The notes: generated by a model from the letters alone, not told the origin. DNA of 64,000 bases from CAVRTM01 sp963696105 (GCA_963696105.1 CAVOIP010000002.1:248001-312000), one strand, 5' to 3'. Positions 19,028-29,145 are shown, numbered from the stretch's first letter. Translations and numbers: made by a program.

Positions 19028-20131
19028 GGGCGGTGCCCTCCTCGAGCGCCTCGAGCTTCTCGTCGGCCTTCTTGGCCCTGACCGTACGCCGGGGTGGCAG
19101 CAGGCCCTGCGGCCGGAAGATGGCCAGCGCCATCAGCGCGAGGCCGAACACCAGCACACGCCAGTCCTGGAACTCGCGGAACCGCTCCGGCAGGTAGGCC
19201 ACGACGATGCCGCCGACGATCGCGCCCCAGCGGTTGCCCTGCCCACCCACCACGACCGCGGCGACGAACAGGATGGACAGCAGCAGCGGGAAGCTGTCCG
19301 GGGAGATGAATCCCTGCTTGCTGGCGAACAGCGCGCCGGAGAGGCCACCGATGAAGGCGCCCATCGCGAACGCCAGGAGCTTGAACCGGAAGGTCGGCAC
19401 GCCCATCAGCTCGGCGGCGTCCTCGTCCTCGCGGGTGGCCTCCCACGCCCGACCGACGCGGCTGTCCTTGATCAGCTTGTCGAAGACCATCACCACGATG
19501 ATGACCAGGAGCGCGAGCCAGTAGTAAGGGATCTGGTCGCTGATGCCGAACTTCAGGAACGTCGTCTGGTTGGACAGGTCGACCACCGGCGGCCCCGCGG
19601 ACCAGTCGAGCCGGGGTACGTCGAACAGCGAGACGCTGGGCGGCCGAGGCACCTCGGTGATGCCGGCCGCCGCGCCGAGCCACGGGGTGTTGATCGACGT
19701 CAGCCGGATGATCTCGCCGAACCCCAGCGTGACGATGGCGAGGTAGTCGCCGCGCACGCGCAGGGTCGGGGCCCCGAGGATCAGGCCGGAGATCAGCGCC
19801 GCGACCACCGCAATCGGCACGCAGAGCAGCCACGGGATCTTGGCGTGAGACGACCCCAGGACGCCGACGGTGTAGGCGCCGATGGCGTAGAAGCCGACGT
19901 AGCCGAGGTCCAGCAGGCCGGCGTAGCCGACGACGATGTTCAGTCCGAGGGCGACCAGGACGTACATCGCGACCGTGAAGAGCACTCCGCCGAAGTCGGA
20001 GTCCGGCGTCGTGATGATCGGGATGTTCAACAGCGGCAGGACGAACAGGAAGATGACGAAGAGACCCCAGAGGGCGATCTTGGCCGGCTTCGGCAGGTCC
20101 CTGACACGGTCCGCGGTGGCACTGAAGACGC

Positions 20132-20135
<4 letters not shown>
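19020..20135 (-). CDS. livM: Branched-chain amino-acid ABC transporter, permease LivM
   Basis: A 371-residue permease with about ten membrane segments and the LivM hallmarks: ALGLNIVVGYAGLLDLGYVGFYAIGAY near residue 70, GDYLAIVTLGFGEIIRL, and the EAA-like coupling loop SRVGRAWEATREDEDAAELMGV. A long external insert of about 50 residues after ITEVPRPP is typical of the family. The ATG at 20135 (MSVFSATADRV) overlaps the livH stop by 4 bases; the open frame further upstream belongs to livH. It forms the membrane channel with LivH. Confidence 0.92.
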
Positions 20136-21121
<986 letters not shown>

Positions 21122-21179
21122 GGTGGAAGGGCCTCCTCGGGCCGCGCAGGGCGCTCTGCGCCTGACGCCGGGGCTGTCA

Positions 21180-21213
21180 GGAGGCGGTCGGGGCGTGGGC
21201 CCCGACCGCCTCC
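21180..21213 (-). terminator. Intercistronic hairpin between livK and livH
   Basis: A perfect 14-bp stem (21180-21193 with 21200-21213) and a 6-base loop, 20 bases after the livK stop. No U-tract follows. In binding-protein-dependent transport operons such hairpins commonly protect the 3' end of the binding-protein message or act as partial terminators; which applies here is not known. Confidence 0.7.
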
Positions 21214-21232
21214 TGGTGGCATGCTCGTGCTG

Positions 21233-22369
21233 CTACTTGATCTCGCCGACCGGCACGATCTTGCCGTTCTCCACCTTGTAGGCGTAGACGTGGATCTCCG
21301 ACGACTCGCCCTTGGCGTCGAACTTCAGCTGCTTGGTGACGCCCTTCTTGTCGTAGGACTTCACGAAGTCGACCATGCTCGTCCGGTCCTTGCCGGCGGC
21401 GATGCCGTCGAGCAGGATCTGCGCGGAGTCGAAACCCTCGCCCGAGTAGGTGTTGGGGTCGCTGTTGTAGGCCTTCTTGTAGGCGGCCGCGAACTCCGGC
21501 GACGCAGCGGGCGGGGTGCACGGGCAGGTGATGATCGTGCCCTCGGCAGCGCTCTTGGCGTTGTCGATGAAGGACTGGTCCTTGACGCCGTCGGCCACCA
21601 CGAAGGTGCCCTTCCAGCCCGCGTCGCGCAGCTGCTTGATCAGCGGCGCGGCCTCCGGGGAGTAGCCACCGAAGAACAGCGCGTCGGCGCCCGAGGCCTT
21701 GACCTTGGTGACGGAGGGGCCGAAGTCGGTCTGCTTCTGTTGGATCCCGTCGTTGCCGACGACCTGGGCGCCGAGGTCCTTGCGCACGATGTCCGCCAGG
21801 CCCTTGCCGTACTCCGACGCGTCGTCGATGACGAACGTCTTCTTGGACTTGACCGTGTCCTTGATGTACTTCGCCGCCGCGGGGCCCTGCGTGGCGTCGT
21901 TGCCCAGTGCCCGGAAGAACGTCTTCCAGCCCTGGTCGGCCAGGGTCGGGTTGGTGGCCGAGGGGGTGATCGTCACGAGCCCCGCCTCGTTGAACAGCGG
22001 GTCTGCCGCCTTGGACTCACCGGAGAAGGCAGGGCCGACGATGCCGACGATGGTCTTGTCGTCGATGGCCTTCTTGGCGAGGCCGGGCGCCTGCGTCGGG
22101 TCGCCCTGGGAGTCGAAGTTGGCGAGCGTGACCTTGCAGCTGCCGTTCTTGTCGTTGTACTGGCTGATGGCCAGCTTGACGCCGTTCTGGATGTAGATGC
22201 CGAGGTTCGCGTTCGGGCCGGTCAGCGCGCCGAACATGCCGATCTTGGCGTCGCACTTGGCGCTGCTGCTGCCGCCGCTGGAGGCGGTGCCGCCCCCCTT
22301 GGTGCCGCAACCGGACAGGGCTAGTGCAGCGACCATGACCGGCGCGCCGTACTTGATGAGAGAACGCAC
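21233..22369 (-). CDS. livK: Branched-chain amino-acid ABC transporter, substrate-binding lipoprotein
   Basis: A 378-residue periplasmic-binding-fold protein. The N-terminus is a lipoprotein signal (hydrophobic VMVAALALSGC, lipobox LSGC with Cys near residue 21), followed by a Gly/Ser linker, then the type-1 binding domain (KIGMFGALTGPNANLGIYIQNGVKLAI, GIVGPAFSGESKAADPLFNEAG, KTFVIDDASEYGKGLADIV). It should be anchored on the outer face of the membrane and deliver ligand to LivHM. GTG at 22369 follows an AGGAGGAG ribosome site. The exact ligand (Leu/Ile/Val, amide or urea) cannot be read. Confidence 0.92.
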   Translation of the reverse strand: MRSLIKYGAPVMVAALALSGCGTKGGGTASSGGSSSAKCDAKIGMFGALTGPNANLGIYIQNGVKLAISQYNDKNGSCKVTLANFDSQGDPTQAPGLAKKAIDDKTIVGIVGPAFSGESKAADPLFNEAGLVTITPSATNPTLADQGWKTFFRALGNDATQGPAAAKYIKDTVKSKKTFVIDDASEYGKGLADIVRKDLGAQVVGNDGIQQKQTDFGPSVTKVKASGADALFFGGYSPEAAPLIKQLRDAGWKGTFVVADGVKDQSFIDNAKSAAEGTIITCPCTPPAASPEFAAAYKKAYNSDPNTYSGEGFDSAQILLDGIAAGKDRTSMVDFVKSYDKKGVTKQLKFDAKGESSEIHVYAYKVENGKIVPVGEIK

Positions 22370-22392
22370 GAACTCCTCCTGATGCCACCGAT

Positions 22393-22432
22393 GGCGCCGC
22401 GCACACGGCGCCGTCTTCCCCCGAGCGGGGGA
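22393..22432 (-). other. Two adjacent hairpins between the ANTAR gene and livK
   Basis: Two small perfect stems lie back to back: 22417-22422 with 22427-22432 (6 bp, loop of 4), and 22393-22399 with 22406-22412 (7 bp, loop of 6). On the minus strand they are 100-140 bases after the ANTAR-regulator stop and just upstream of the livK ribosome site. They may terminate the regulator transcript or sit in the livK leader. Confidence 0.45.
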
Positions 22433-22535
22433 TCAGTGGGAACACTAGACCGGGAGGCGTGACCCACGGCACCTCCTTGCGGGGAATGGTGTCCGTGTCG
22501 TGACCAAACGGGGTCGAGCCGCCCGGTCGTCGACG

Positions 22536-23272
22536 TCAGTCGCCGCTGCCGCGTGCCGGCAGGCCGGTGACGACGGCCTCAGCCACCTCGCGCATGCCCA
22601 GGCGCCGGTCCATCGCGGTCTTCTGGATCCACCGGAAGGCCTCGGCCTCGGTGATCTTCAGCTGCGCCATGAGGATTCCCTTCGCACGGTCCACCGCCTT
22701 GCGCGTCGCAAGCCGCTCCCCCAGGTCGGCGACCTCTGCCTCCAGCGCGTGCACCTCGAGCCAGCGCGAGCGCGCGATGTCGATGGCGGGGATGAGGTCG
22801 GCCGCCGTGAACGGCTTGACGACGTACGCCATCACCCCGGCGTCACGCGCCCGCTCAACCAGCTCCTTCTGGCTGAACGCGGTCAGCATCACCACCGGGG
22901 CGAGGCGTTCCTTGCCGATCACCTCGGCGGCGCTGATGCCGTCGAGCACCGGCATCTTGACGTCCATCACGACGAGGTCGGGCCGCAGCTCACGCGCCAG
23001 CTCGATGGCCTGTTCCCCGTTTCCGGCCTGGCCGACGACGTCGTAGCCGGCCTCGCCGAGCATCTCGGCCAGGTCCAGCCGGATCAGCGTCTCGTCCTCG
23101 GCCACCACGATGCGGACCCCAGCCGCGCTGCCGGCGGCGTGCGTCGCGTCGTCCCGCTCGGTTGCGGGCGCGGCGGGTGCCGGCGCGGCAGGTGCCGGCG
23201 CGGGGGCGCCGGCGCGGCGGGCCGGGGGGTGGACACGGGCGGCGGGCTCGCGGCGTCGTCGGTCACGCGCAC
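22536..23272 (-). CDS. ANTAR-domain response regulator (PdtaR-like)
   Basis: The core is a receiver domain (VRIVVAEDETLIRLDLAEMLGEAGY, phospho-acceptor Asp in LVVMDVKMPVLDG, Lys in AYVVKPF) followed by a coiled linker and a C-terminal ANTAR domain (TRKAVDRAKGILMAQLKITEAEAFRWIQKTAMDRR). ANTAR proteins bind hairpin RNA and act as antiterminators. The N-terminal 40 residues before the receiver are Ala/Pro-rich. No start codon gives a compact protein in the receiver frame: the likely start MRVTDDAASPPPVSTPR is in another frame, so a one-base error near 23220, in a G-run, is suspected. Start is therefore uncertain. Confidence 0.85.
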
Positions 23273-23439
23273 AGCCTAGTGCGCCTCCCGGACCAGGCCG
23301 GGGGCCAGGACCGGCCCCAGGGACGGCCGCTGACCCGTCGGCGCGGCCGGCCGGTTCGGGTCCGGGCGACGTAGGACGAAGGACCCATGCGCGGCCGAGG
23401 ACACCCGCCCACAGTGGACCCCGACACCGAGGAGGATCC

Positions 23440-24441
23440 ATGACGAGCACCACCTCGCAGAGCCCCGTCGTGGTGGGCTACCAGGACCACGGCAGCGACG
23501 ACGCCCTGGAGTGGGCCTGCCAGGAGGCAGGGCGCCGGGGCGCACCGGTCCGCGTACTGCACGCCTACGCCCGGGAGCAGCTCTACCCCTGGGGCTACGG
23601 GTACCCGCTGCCGGTGGGCGACCTGGCCGGCGTCGAGGAGAAGATGCGGGCGCGCGCGTCCAGCCTCCTGGAGGAGGCCGCGGAGCGGGTGCGGGCGCGG
23701 TATCCGGGGCTCCCCCTGACGGCCACGCTGGCCGGCAGCAGCCCCGACGCAGGACTCGTGACGGCGTCGCAGGACGCGACCCTGCTGGTGGTCGGCCGGC
23801 ACGAACGCCCACCGCGGGGCGCCTCGCACGGGTCGGTGTCCTTGTCGGTGGCCGCGCACGCGGCGTGCCCCATCGTCGTCGTGCCCTCGCCCCCGGCTGA
23901 GGGAGCCGCAGCGGCCGACGCCGACGGGAGCGGCGACATCGAGGTCATGGCGCACGCGGGTCCGCCCCCGACGTTGGCGGCGCTGTTCGCGGGGCAGGTC
24001 GTGGTCGGCGTGGACGACTCCCCGGAGGCGGCGGACGCGGTCGGGTTCGCGTTCACCCAGGCCTCCGCCCGCGGGGTGGGGCTGGTGGCGCTGCACGCCT
24101 GGTGGGTCGACCCGGTACTGCTGGCGCCGTCGATGCCGGTGGACTGGAACGAGATGGGCGCCGCCGACCAGGGCGCGATCGACGGGCTCCTCGCGCCGTG
24201 GAGAGCCCGGTGCCCCGAGGTCAAGGTCACGCGCATCCTCGCCCGGATGAGCACGGCCGAGGCCCTGGTGACCGCCTCGTCCGACGCCGAGCTGCTGGTG
24301 GTCGGGAGCCGGGGGCGCGGCGGGTTCGCCCGGCTGCTGCTGGGCTCGGTCAGCCGCAAGGTCCTGCAGCACGCCCGCTGCCCGGTGGCGGTGGTGCGCC
24401 GCGGCCAGCTCGCGGCGCTGCACGACCTCGCCCTGTCCTGA
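23440..24441 (+). CDS. Tandem-domain universal stress protein
   Basis: A 333-residue protein with two UspA domains. The first (residues about 5-150) has VVVGYQDHGSDDALEWACQEA and TLLVVGRHERPPRGASHGSVSLSVAAHAACPIVVV. The second (about 185-325) has VVVGVDDSPEAADAVGFAFTQA and the ATP-binding GSRGRGGFARLLLGSVSRKVLQHARCPVAVV. The second domain has the full G-2x-G-9x-G(S/T) ATP motif; the first is more divergent. Typical of dormancy and stress responses in Actinobacteria. The ATG at 23440 follows GAGGAGGATCC, a clear ribosome site; the frame is open further upstream without one. It diverges from the ANTAR gene. Confidence 0.9.
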   Translation: MTSTTSQSPVVVGYQDHGSDDALEWACQEAGRRGAPVRVLHAYAREQLYPWGYGYPLPVGDLAGVEEKMRARASSLLEEAAERVRARYPGLPLTATLAGSSPDAGLVTASQDATLLVVGRHERPPRGASHGSVSLSVAAHAACPIVVVPSPPAEGAAAADADGSGDIEVMAHAGPPPTLAALFAGQVVVGVDDSPEAADAVGFAFTQASARGVGLVALHAWWVDPVLLAPSMPVDWNEMGAADQGAIDGLLAPWRARCPEVKVTRILARMSTAEALVTASSDAELLVVGSRGRGGFARLLLGSVSRKVLQHARCPVAVVRRGQLAALHDLALS

Positions 24442-24459
24442 AGCCTCACGTCCTCAGCA

Positions 24460-24501
24460 GTACGGCGCCGGCGCCCCCCAGAGAGGGCACCGGCGCCGTA
24501 C
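24460..24501. terminator. Bidirectional hairpin between usp and MFS genes
   Basis: A 17-bp stem with one mismatch (24460-24476 with 24485-24501) and an 8-base loop lies between two convergent genes, 18 bases after the plus-strand stop and 28 bases after the minus-strand stop. Position and symmetry fit a terminator serving both. Confidence 0.75.
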
Positions 24502-24528
24502 CGTCGTGGTCCTGCGGATGTCGGGCCG

Positions 24529-26007
24529 TCAGGCGTTGGAGCGGCTCACCGCGGACAGCGGGGAGGCGACGTCCTCCAGCGACTGGCCCTCGGCGTCGAC
24601 GCCGAGGAAGGCCTCGACGAGGCCGCCGACCACCATGACCGCCGCACCGATGAGGTAGCCCAGCGTCAGCAGGCCGTGGTTGCTGCCGTCGCCGATGAGC
24701 TTGCCGTAGAACCATGGGCCGAAGGCGCCGAAGCACTGCGCCACCGCGAAGAACAGCGCAATGGCCTGGGCACGGATCTCCATCGGGAAGATCTCGCTGA
24801 CGGTGAGGTAGGCGGCGCTCGCTCCCGAGGAGGCGAAGAAGAAGATGATGCACCACGCCACCGTCTGGGTGTAGGCGTTGAGCAGGCCCGCCTGGAACAT
24901 GCCTGCCGAGATGGCCAGCAGCACACCGGAGAGGATGTAGGTGCCGGCGATCATCTTGCGCCGTCCGATCGTGTCGAACAGCCGTCCCAGCGTGAGCGGC
25001 CCGGCGAGGTTGCCGACCGCGAAGGCGATGAGGAACGCCGGGGCCCACGTCGCCGGGATGTTGTAGATCTTGGTCAGGACGAGCGTGTAGGTGAAGAAGA
25101 TGGCGTTGTAGAGGAAGGACTGCGTGATCATCAGCGTCGCGCTCAGGATGGACCGCGACGTGTACTGCGCGAAGAGGACCTTGGCCAGGTGCAGGAAGTT
25201 GACCGGTGGCTGCGGCCGGATCTCGATCGCGCGGCTCTCGTCGACCGGCTCCAGGTGCTGCCCAGCGCTCTCCACCTCGTGCTCGATGTAGGCGATGCTG
25301 TCCTCAGCCTCACGCTCACGGCCGTGGATGATCAGCCACCGCGGGCTCTCCGGCAGGTGCCGGCGCACGTTCCAGATGCAGAGGCCGATGGCGGGGCCGA
25401 TCAGGAAGCCCAGGCGCCAGCCGATGGACGGGTCGAGCACGTTCAGCAGGAAGAGCGTGCTCAGGGTGCCGAGGATCGCCCCGCCCCAGTAGGTGCCGTT
25501 GACCCCGATGTCGACGCGCCCGCGGTAGCGCGCAGGCATCATCTCGTCGATGGCGGAGTTGATCGCGGCGTACTCACCGCCGATGCCCATCCCGGCGACG
25601 AACCGCGTCAGGTAGAGGAAGGCCACCGCGAGGCCGCTGTTGCCCCATGTCAGCGCGGTGGCGGCGTTGCCGGCGAGGTAGACGCCGAGGGTGATGATGA
25701 ACAGGTTCTTGCGGCCGAGGGCGTCCGACAGCTTGCCGAACAGCAGGGCGCCGAACACCTCACCCAGGAGGTAGACGGTGGCGATCAGGCCGACCGTGGC
25801 CGAGGACAGGCCCAGCGTGGTCTTCTCGGTCAGGACGGCGCCGACACCGCCGGCGATGGTGATCTCGAGTCCGTCCAGGACCCATGCCACACCGAGGGCG
25901 AGGACCATCCTGGTGTGGAACGGCGCCCACGAGAGGCGGTCGATCCTGGCGGGGATCGTGCTGCGGATGCCGGCGTTGCTCTCGGTGCCGGGTATGGACG
26001 CGGCCAT
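24529..26007 (-). CDS. MFS transporter, sugar/metabolite:H+ symporter type
   Basis: A 492-residue major-facilitator protein with twelve membrane segments. Landmarks are GKLSDALGRKNLFIITLGVY (loop 2-3), RFVAGMGIGGEYAAINSAIDEMMPARYRGRVD (segments 4-5), a long cytoplasmic loop PESPRWLIIHGREREAEDSI, and GRLFDTIGRRKMIAGTY in the second half. This pattern is that of the sugar-porter / metabolite:H+ symporter groups; the substrate is not identifiable. ATG at 26007 follows GAGGAGGCC. It stands alone, with its promoter in the 168 bases shared with the divergent small gene. Confidence 0.88.
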   Translation of the reverse strand: MAASIPGTESNAGIRSTIPARIDRLSWAPFHTRMVLALGVAWVLDGLEITIAGGVGAVLTEKTTLGLSSATVGLIATVYLLGEVFGALLFGKLSDALGRKNLFIITLGVYLAGNAATALTWGNSGLAVAFLYLTRFVAGMGIGGEYAAINSAIDEMMPARYRGRVDIGVNGTYWGGAILGTLSTLFLLNVLDPSIGWRLGFLIGPAIGLCIWNVRRHLPESPRWLIIHGREREAEDSIAYIEHEVESAGQHLEPVDESRAIEIRPQPPVNFLHLAKVLFAQYTSRSILSATLMITQSFLYNAIFFTYTLVLTKIYNIPATWAPAFLIAFAVGNLAGPLTLGRLFDTIGRRKMIAGTYILSGVLLAISAGMFQAGLLNAYTQTVAWCIIFFFASSGASAAYLTVSEIFPMEIRAQAIALFFAVAQCFGAFGPWFYGKLIGDGSNHGLLTLGYLIGAAVMVVGGLVEAFLGVDAEGQSLEDVASPLSAVSRSNA

Positions 26008-26175
26008 CGGGGCCTCCTCACGACGTTGTGAAGACTGGGGGTCAGCGCTGACTACAGACAGCGCTTGCTCCTACCCCGGAATAGAGTTCGGCAATCGCGG
26101 GCATGGAAGGGCCGTATCGGCCGGCGCGCGCAGGCGCCCGGCATGTCGTTCCGCACGATCACACATGGAGGACCC

Positions 26176-26382
26176 ATGGGTTGGTGGCAGGCGATCAGCT
26201 CGGCGTTGCGCGCAGCGCGCGAGAGCAAGAGGGGCCGTGCGTCCGCAGGGGGCGTCCTCGCCGTGACGCTCGGCTGGATGCTCGGCCGGCTGGCCGGGAG
26301 ACGGCCCGCGGTGCCCCCCGTGCGGGCAACCGGCTCCACCGCGAACGCCGTGCTGCCGCCGGATGACGTTCCCCGCCGCTGA
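26176..26382 (+). CDS. Small hypothetical protein (68 residues)
   Basis: A short frame with a strong ribosome site (GGAGGACCC directly before ATG at 26176). The product begins MGWWQAISSALRAARESKRG, an amphipathic basic helix, then a hydrophobic AGGVLAVTLGWMLGRLAG that could be one membrane segment, then a Pro/Arg tail. I do not recognise the family. It could be a small membrane-associated peptide, and the frame is also open upstream to 26065 without a ribosome site. It ends 58 bases before the DMT transporter start on the same strand, so co-transcription is possible. Confidence 0.5.
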   Translation: MGWWQAISSALRAARESKRGRASAGGVLAVTLGWMLGRLAGRRPAVPPVRATGSTANAVLPPDDVPRR

Positions 26383-26439
26383 GCGGGGACCGGCAGTCCA
26401 GGTGACCGGCGCGCTCCCCCGGTGCCCGGAGGCCCTCCC

Positions 26440-27333
26440 GTGAGCATGGTCGCAGTCGTCGGCGCCAGCGTCGGCGCCACCGCGTGTTATGCCCTGTCCA
26501 CGGCCCTGAAGCACCGGAGCACCGCGACCGTGCCCGAGACGGCTGGGCTCGCGCCGCACAAGCTCTTCCGGTTCGCCACGGCCACCGCCCGGCATCCGCT
26601 GTACCTGGGCGCGATCCTCGCGGGCGCGGTCGGCCTGACGCTGCAGGTGCTGGCGCTGCACATCGGTGCCCTGTCGGTGGTGCAGCCACTGCTCACGACG
26701 GCGCTGCTGTTCTCCCTCATCGCCGCCCACCGCATCGCCGGCACGCGCATCAGCGCCCGCGAGGTGCGCTGGGGGGCGATGCTGGTGGTCGCCCTCGTGG
26801 GTTTCATGCTGGCCGCGGGCACGGTCCACGCGCACATCTCACCGCACGCCCAGCACGCCGACCGCGTGCCGGCGGTCCTGGCCGGCGTGCTGGCCCTGGC
26901 CCTCGCCACGTCCTGCGTGCTGACGTCCCGGCGGTTGCCCCGGGGCGGCGCCGCTGCCCTGATGGGCATCGCGGTGGGAACGATCCACGCCTGCGGCGCC
27001 GCCCTCATCAAGAGCTGCACCAACGTCGCGACGTCCGGGGTGGTGGCGCTGCTGACCAGCTGGCAGCTCTACCTCTTCCTGCTCGCCGGAGGTGCCGGCC
27101 TGCTGCTCACCCAGCTCGCGTTCCAGGCGGGGCCGCTGTCCGCGAGCCTGCCGGCCATCACCACGGTCGACCCGCTGCTGAGCGTGGTCATCGGGGTCTG
27201 GGTGTACGACGAGCACCTGAAGGGGGGCCCGGGATCGGTGCTCACCGAGGTGATCTGCCTCGTCCTGCTCTCGGTCTCAGCCGTCCGGCTCAGCCGGGTG
27301 CAGGCCGCCGCGGAGCAGCCGTCGTGCGCGTGA
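26440..27333 (+). CDS. DMT-superfamily membrane protein
   Basis: A 297-residue protein with nine to ten membrane segments and DMT/EamA-like internal symmetry: YALSTALKHRST early, QPLLTTALLFSLIAAHRIAG at the end of the first half, and PAITTVDPLLSVVIGVWVYDEHLKGG near the C-terminus. The pattern is closest to actinobacterial DMT proteins distantly related to NIPA-type Mg2+ transporters; substrate unknown. GTG at 26440 is chosen because GGAGG lies 9 bases upstream; ATG at 26446 is an alternative. A His-containing loop (HAHISPHAQHADR) lies between segments. Confidence 0.82.
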   Translation: MSMVAVVGASVGATACYALSTALKHRSTATVPETAGLAPHKLFRFATATARHPLYLGAILAGAVGLTLQVLALHIGALSVVQPLLTTALLFSLIAAHRIAGTRISAREVRWGAMLVVALVGFMLAAGTVHAHISPHAQHADRVPAVLAGVLALALATSCVLTSRRLPRGGAAALMGIAVGTIHACGAALIKSCTNVATSGVVALLTSWQLYLFLLAGGAGLLLTQLAFQAGPLSASLPAITTVDPLLSVVIGVWVYDEHLKGGPGSVLTEVICLVLLSVSAVRLSRVQAAAEQPSCA

Positions 27334-27378
27334 CGTCCGGGGCGCCCGCTGCCCGGTGAGGCGATCCGCCTCACGCGC

Positions 27379-27624
27379 TCACGTCCGGCGCCGCAACGCC
27401 GTGTGCACCCTCAGCACCTCCACCGCCATGGCGTTGACGACATCGTGGTCGATGTCCTTCGCCTGCTCCGGGTCCTCGGCGGCGCCGCGCGTGCGGTCGA
27501 GCACCGAGGCCAGGTAGCCCAGCGCCTCCTCGGTGCGGCCCTCGCTGATCGCGGTGTGCGCGAGCGCGGTGAGCCGGTGGATGACCTCCTCGGCCACCAC
27601 GTCCGCTCTGTCGCGAGTGCCCAT
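27379..27624 (-). CDS. Hypothetical protein (81 residues), helical
   Basis: The product is polar and predicted helical (VVAEEVIHRLTALAHTAISEGRTEEALGYLASVLDRTR), with a TPR-like A-x-S-E-G-R-T-E-E-A-L-x-Y-L spacing in its middle. No membrane segment or Cys pair. The ATG at 27624 has GGGAG at good spacing. I do not recognise a named family. It converges with the DMT gene, 45 bases away. It could be a small adaptor protein, but that is only a guess from the helical repeat-like pattern. Confidence 0.6.
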   Translation of the reverse strand: MGTRDRADVVAEEVIHRLTALAHTAISEGRTEEALGYLASVLDRTRGAAEDPEQAKDIDHDVVNAMAVEVLRVHTALRRRT

Positions 27625-27990
27625 GCCTGCTCCCTGGCTCGTGCGGCGGAACGCCGGTCACGTGTCGCTCTATCGAGGGTAGGTGCGCCCGGAGGGTCCT
27701 GTCTGCAGAGCCGTCGTTGTTGCTCGAACGGGTTCCGAGGGCGGACTGCACCTGGCCGATGCGTGCGCGGCCGGCGGCGCCGGCCCGGTACCGGCGTTCG
27801 GACGCGCGGTGCGCTGGGCCGTTGCTGACATCGCCCGCCCGCTGAAGCCGGGCGCCCGAAAGCGCCGACCCCTGGTCACCGCCCGTTCGCCACGTGGCGG
27901 CTGACCAGTCCGGCAGGTCGAGGACGACGTCCCCAGGCCGCTACCCGACGGGACGTCGCGCTGCCGTCGGCCCCGAGCCGCCCGAGCTCG
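27625..27990. other. Intergenic stretch, no gene recognised
   Basis: 366 bases between two minus-strand genes. One plus-strand frame (27683-27904, 73 codons) is open, but it starts with GTG, has no convincing ribosome site and resembles no family. The segment must hold the promoter of the 81-residue gene. I see no tRNA, clear terminator or repeat. Confidence 0.5.
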
Positions 27991-28806
27991 TCAGCTGTGG
28001 GCATCTGGGGGTGGCGTCGAGGTGTGGCGCCCCAGGGCTGTCTCCAGCTCGGCGACTGCGGCGTGCTGCCTGTTCACCAGCTCCTTGACCTGTCCGACCC
28101 GTTGCCGGACCTCGGCCGCTTCCGAGAGCGTCTCGGATGCGGGCTGCTCCTTCTGCGGCGACAGGAAGAGGTTTGCCAGGTAGCCGGTCAGCGTGCCGAA
28201 GATGCCGACACCGACGAGGATGATGAAGCTGCCCAGCTCACGTCCTGCGGTGGTGACCGGGTACTCGTCGCCATACCCGACGGTGGAGATGGTGACGACG
28301 ACGTACCAGAGCGCGTCAGACGCGGTCTTGATGTTCGCGTCGGGTGCGCTCCTTTCCACGGACAGCATGGCCAGGCTGCCGAACTCCAGGACGAGGAAGG
28401 CGATGAACAGCAGCGAGAAGAGGGCGCTTCCCGCGCGGTCCCGGAGAAGGCTGTCGGCGATGTTCCGGGCGCCGTACCGACGCAGCAGTCGCGCCACGCG
28501 GACGATCCGGAACACCCGCAGGATCTTGACCTCGGGAAACGGCAGGCTCGCCACGAGGTCGGCCCAGCCGAACTGGCGGAAGAAGTAGTCGGACCGCACG
28601 CGGGCACGGTGCAGCCGGACCAGGAAGTCGATGAGGAACACGACACTGAGCACGAAGTCCAGGACGTGGACGACGGTCTGGGTCGCCTCGTCGCGGAGTA
28701 CGGCAAGCAGGACGATGTCGACCAGGGACAGGATGGACAGTGCTCCGATGAAGAGCTCGTACGCCGTGCTTCCGAGCTCGAGCTCGGCCGGTTCGTTGTC
28801 GGACAT
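27991..28806 (-). CDS. Voltage-gated-type potassium channel subunit
   Basis: A 271-residue six-segment channel. S1-S3 are visible, S4 reads ILRVFRIVRVARLLRRYG with regularly spaced Arg residues, and the pore loop carries the K+ selectivity filter TISTVGYGDEYP near residue 170, followed by S6. The C-terminus is a predicted coiled coil (SEAAEVRQRVGQVKELVNRQHAAVAELETAL) that could mediate tetramer assembly. Overall it resembles KvAP/KCNQ-like prokaryotic channels. ATG at 28806 follows GAGGAGGCGGC. It is a single-gene unit upstream of tRNA-Leu in genome order. Confidence 0.9.
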   Translation of the reverse strand: MSDNEPAELELGSTAYELFIGALSILSLVDIVLLAVLRDEATQTVVHVLDFVLSVVFLIDFLVRLHRARVRSDYFFRQFGWADLVASLPFPEVKILRVFRIVRVARLLRRYGARNIADSLLRDRAGSALFSLLFIAFLVLEFGSLAMLSVERSAPDANIKTASDALWYVVVTISTVGYGDEYPVTTAGRELGSFIILVGVGIFGTLTGYLANLFLSPQKEQPASETLSEAAEVRQRVGQVKELVNRQHAAVAELETALGRHTSTPPPDAHS

Positions 28807-28968
28807 GCCGCCTCCTCGGGGAGCCATGGGCTACCACCAGCATGACCACCGGAGCCGGATGCGTGGACGGACGAGCAGGCCAGGATGCCTGCGGCGACCA
28901 CCAGGCATCCGGACGGCCGGGTGCGCGAGGGCCCCGGTCCGCGTCGCCGCGGGCCGGGGCCACTGAGG

Positions 28969-29054
28969 TGGTGCCGAGGGCGGGACTTGAACCCGCACGC
29001 CCTTTCGGGCAAAGCATTTTGAGTGCTCCGTGTCTGCCATTCCACCACCCCGGC
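28969..29054 (-). tRNA. tRNA-Leu (anticodon CAA), CCA encoded
   Basis: On the minus strand: acceptor GCCGGGG pairs with CCTCGGC, then A and an encoded CCA; D-arm region TGGAATGGCAGACACG; anticodon stem around the loop CTCAAAA (anticodon CAA, positions 34-36); a long variable arm with the stem GCCC/GGGC as expected for Leu; and T-arm GCGGG-TTCAAGT-CCCGC. Length 86. It reads UUG codons. Confidence 0.95.
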
Positions 29055-29145
29055 AGGGTGCGGCGAAAGCATACCCAACCCGTGCCCCGGGTCCGTCGCG
29101 GCGCGGCGTCGCGCGGGTCAGGGCTCCCGCCGTACGGCCCCTGCG

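Noticed and set aside
22393..22432. Tandem hairpins next to an ANTAR gene as an ANTAR-binding RNA
   Set aside because: The known ANTAR target needs two hexaloops with A at position 1 and G at position 4. One loop here is 4 bases and the other (TGTGCG) has G4 but not A1.
27683..27904. Possible 73-codon plus-strand gene
   Set aside because: GTG start without a convincing ribosome site, no family resemblance, in a stretch where shadow frames are common.
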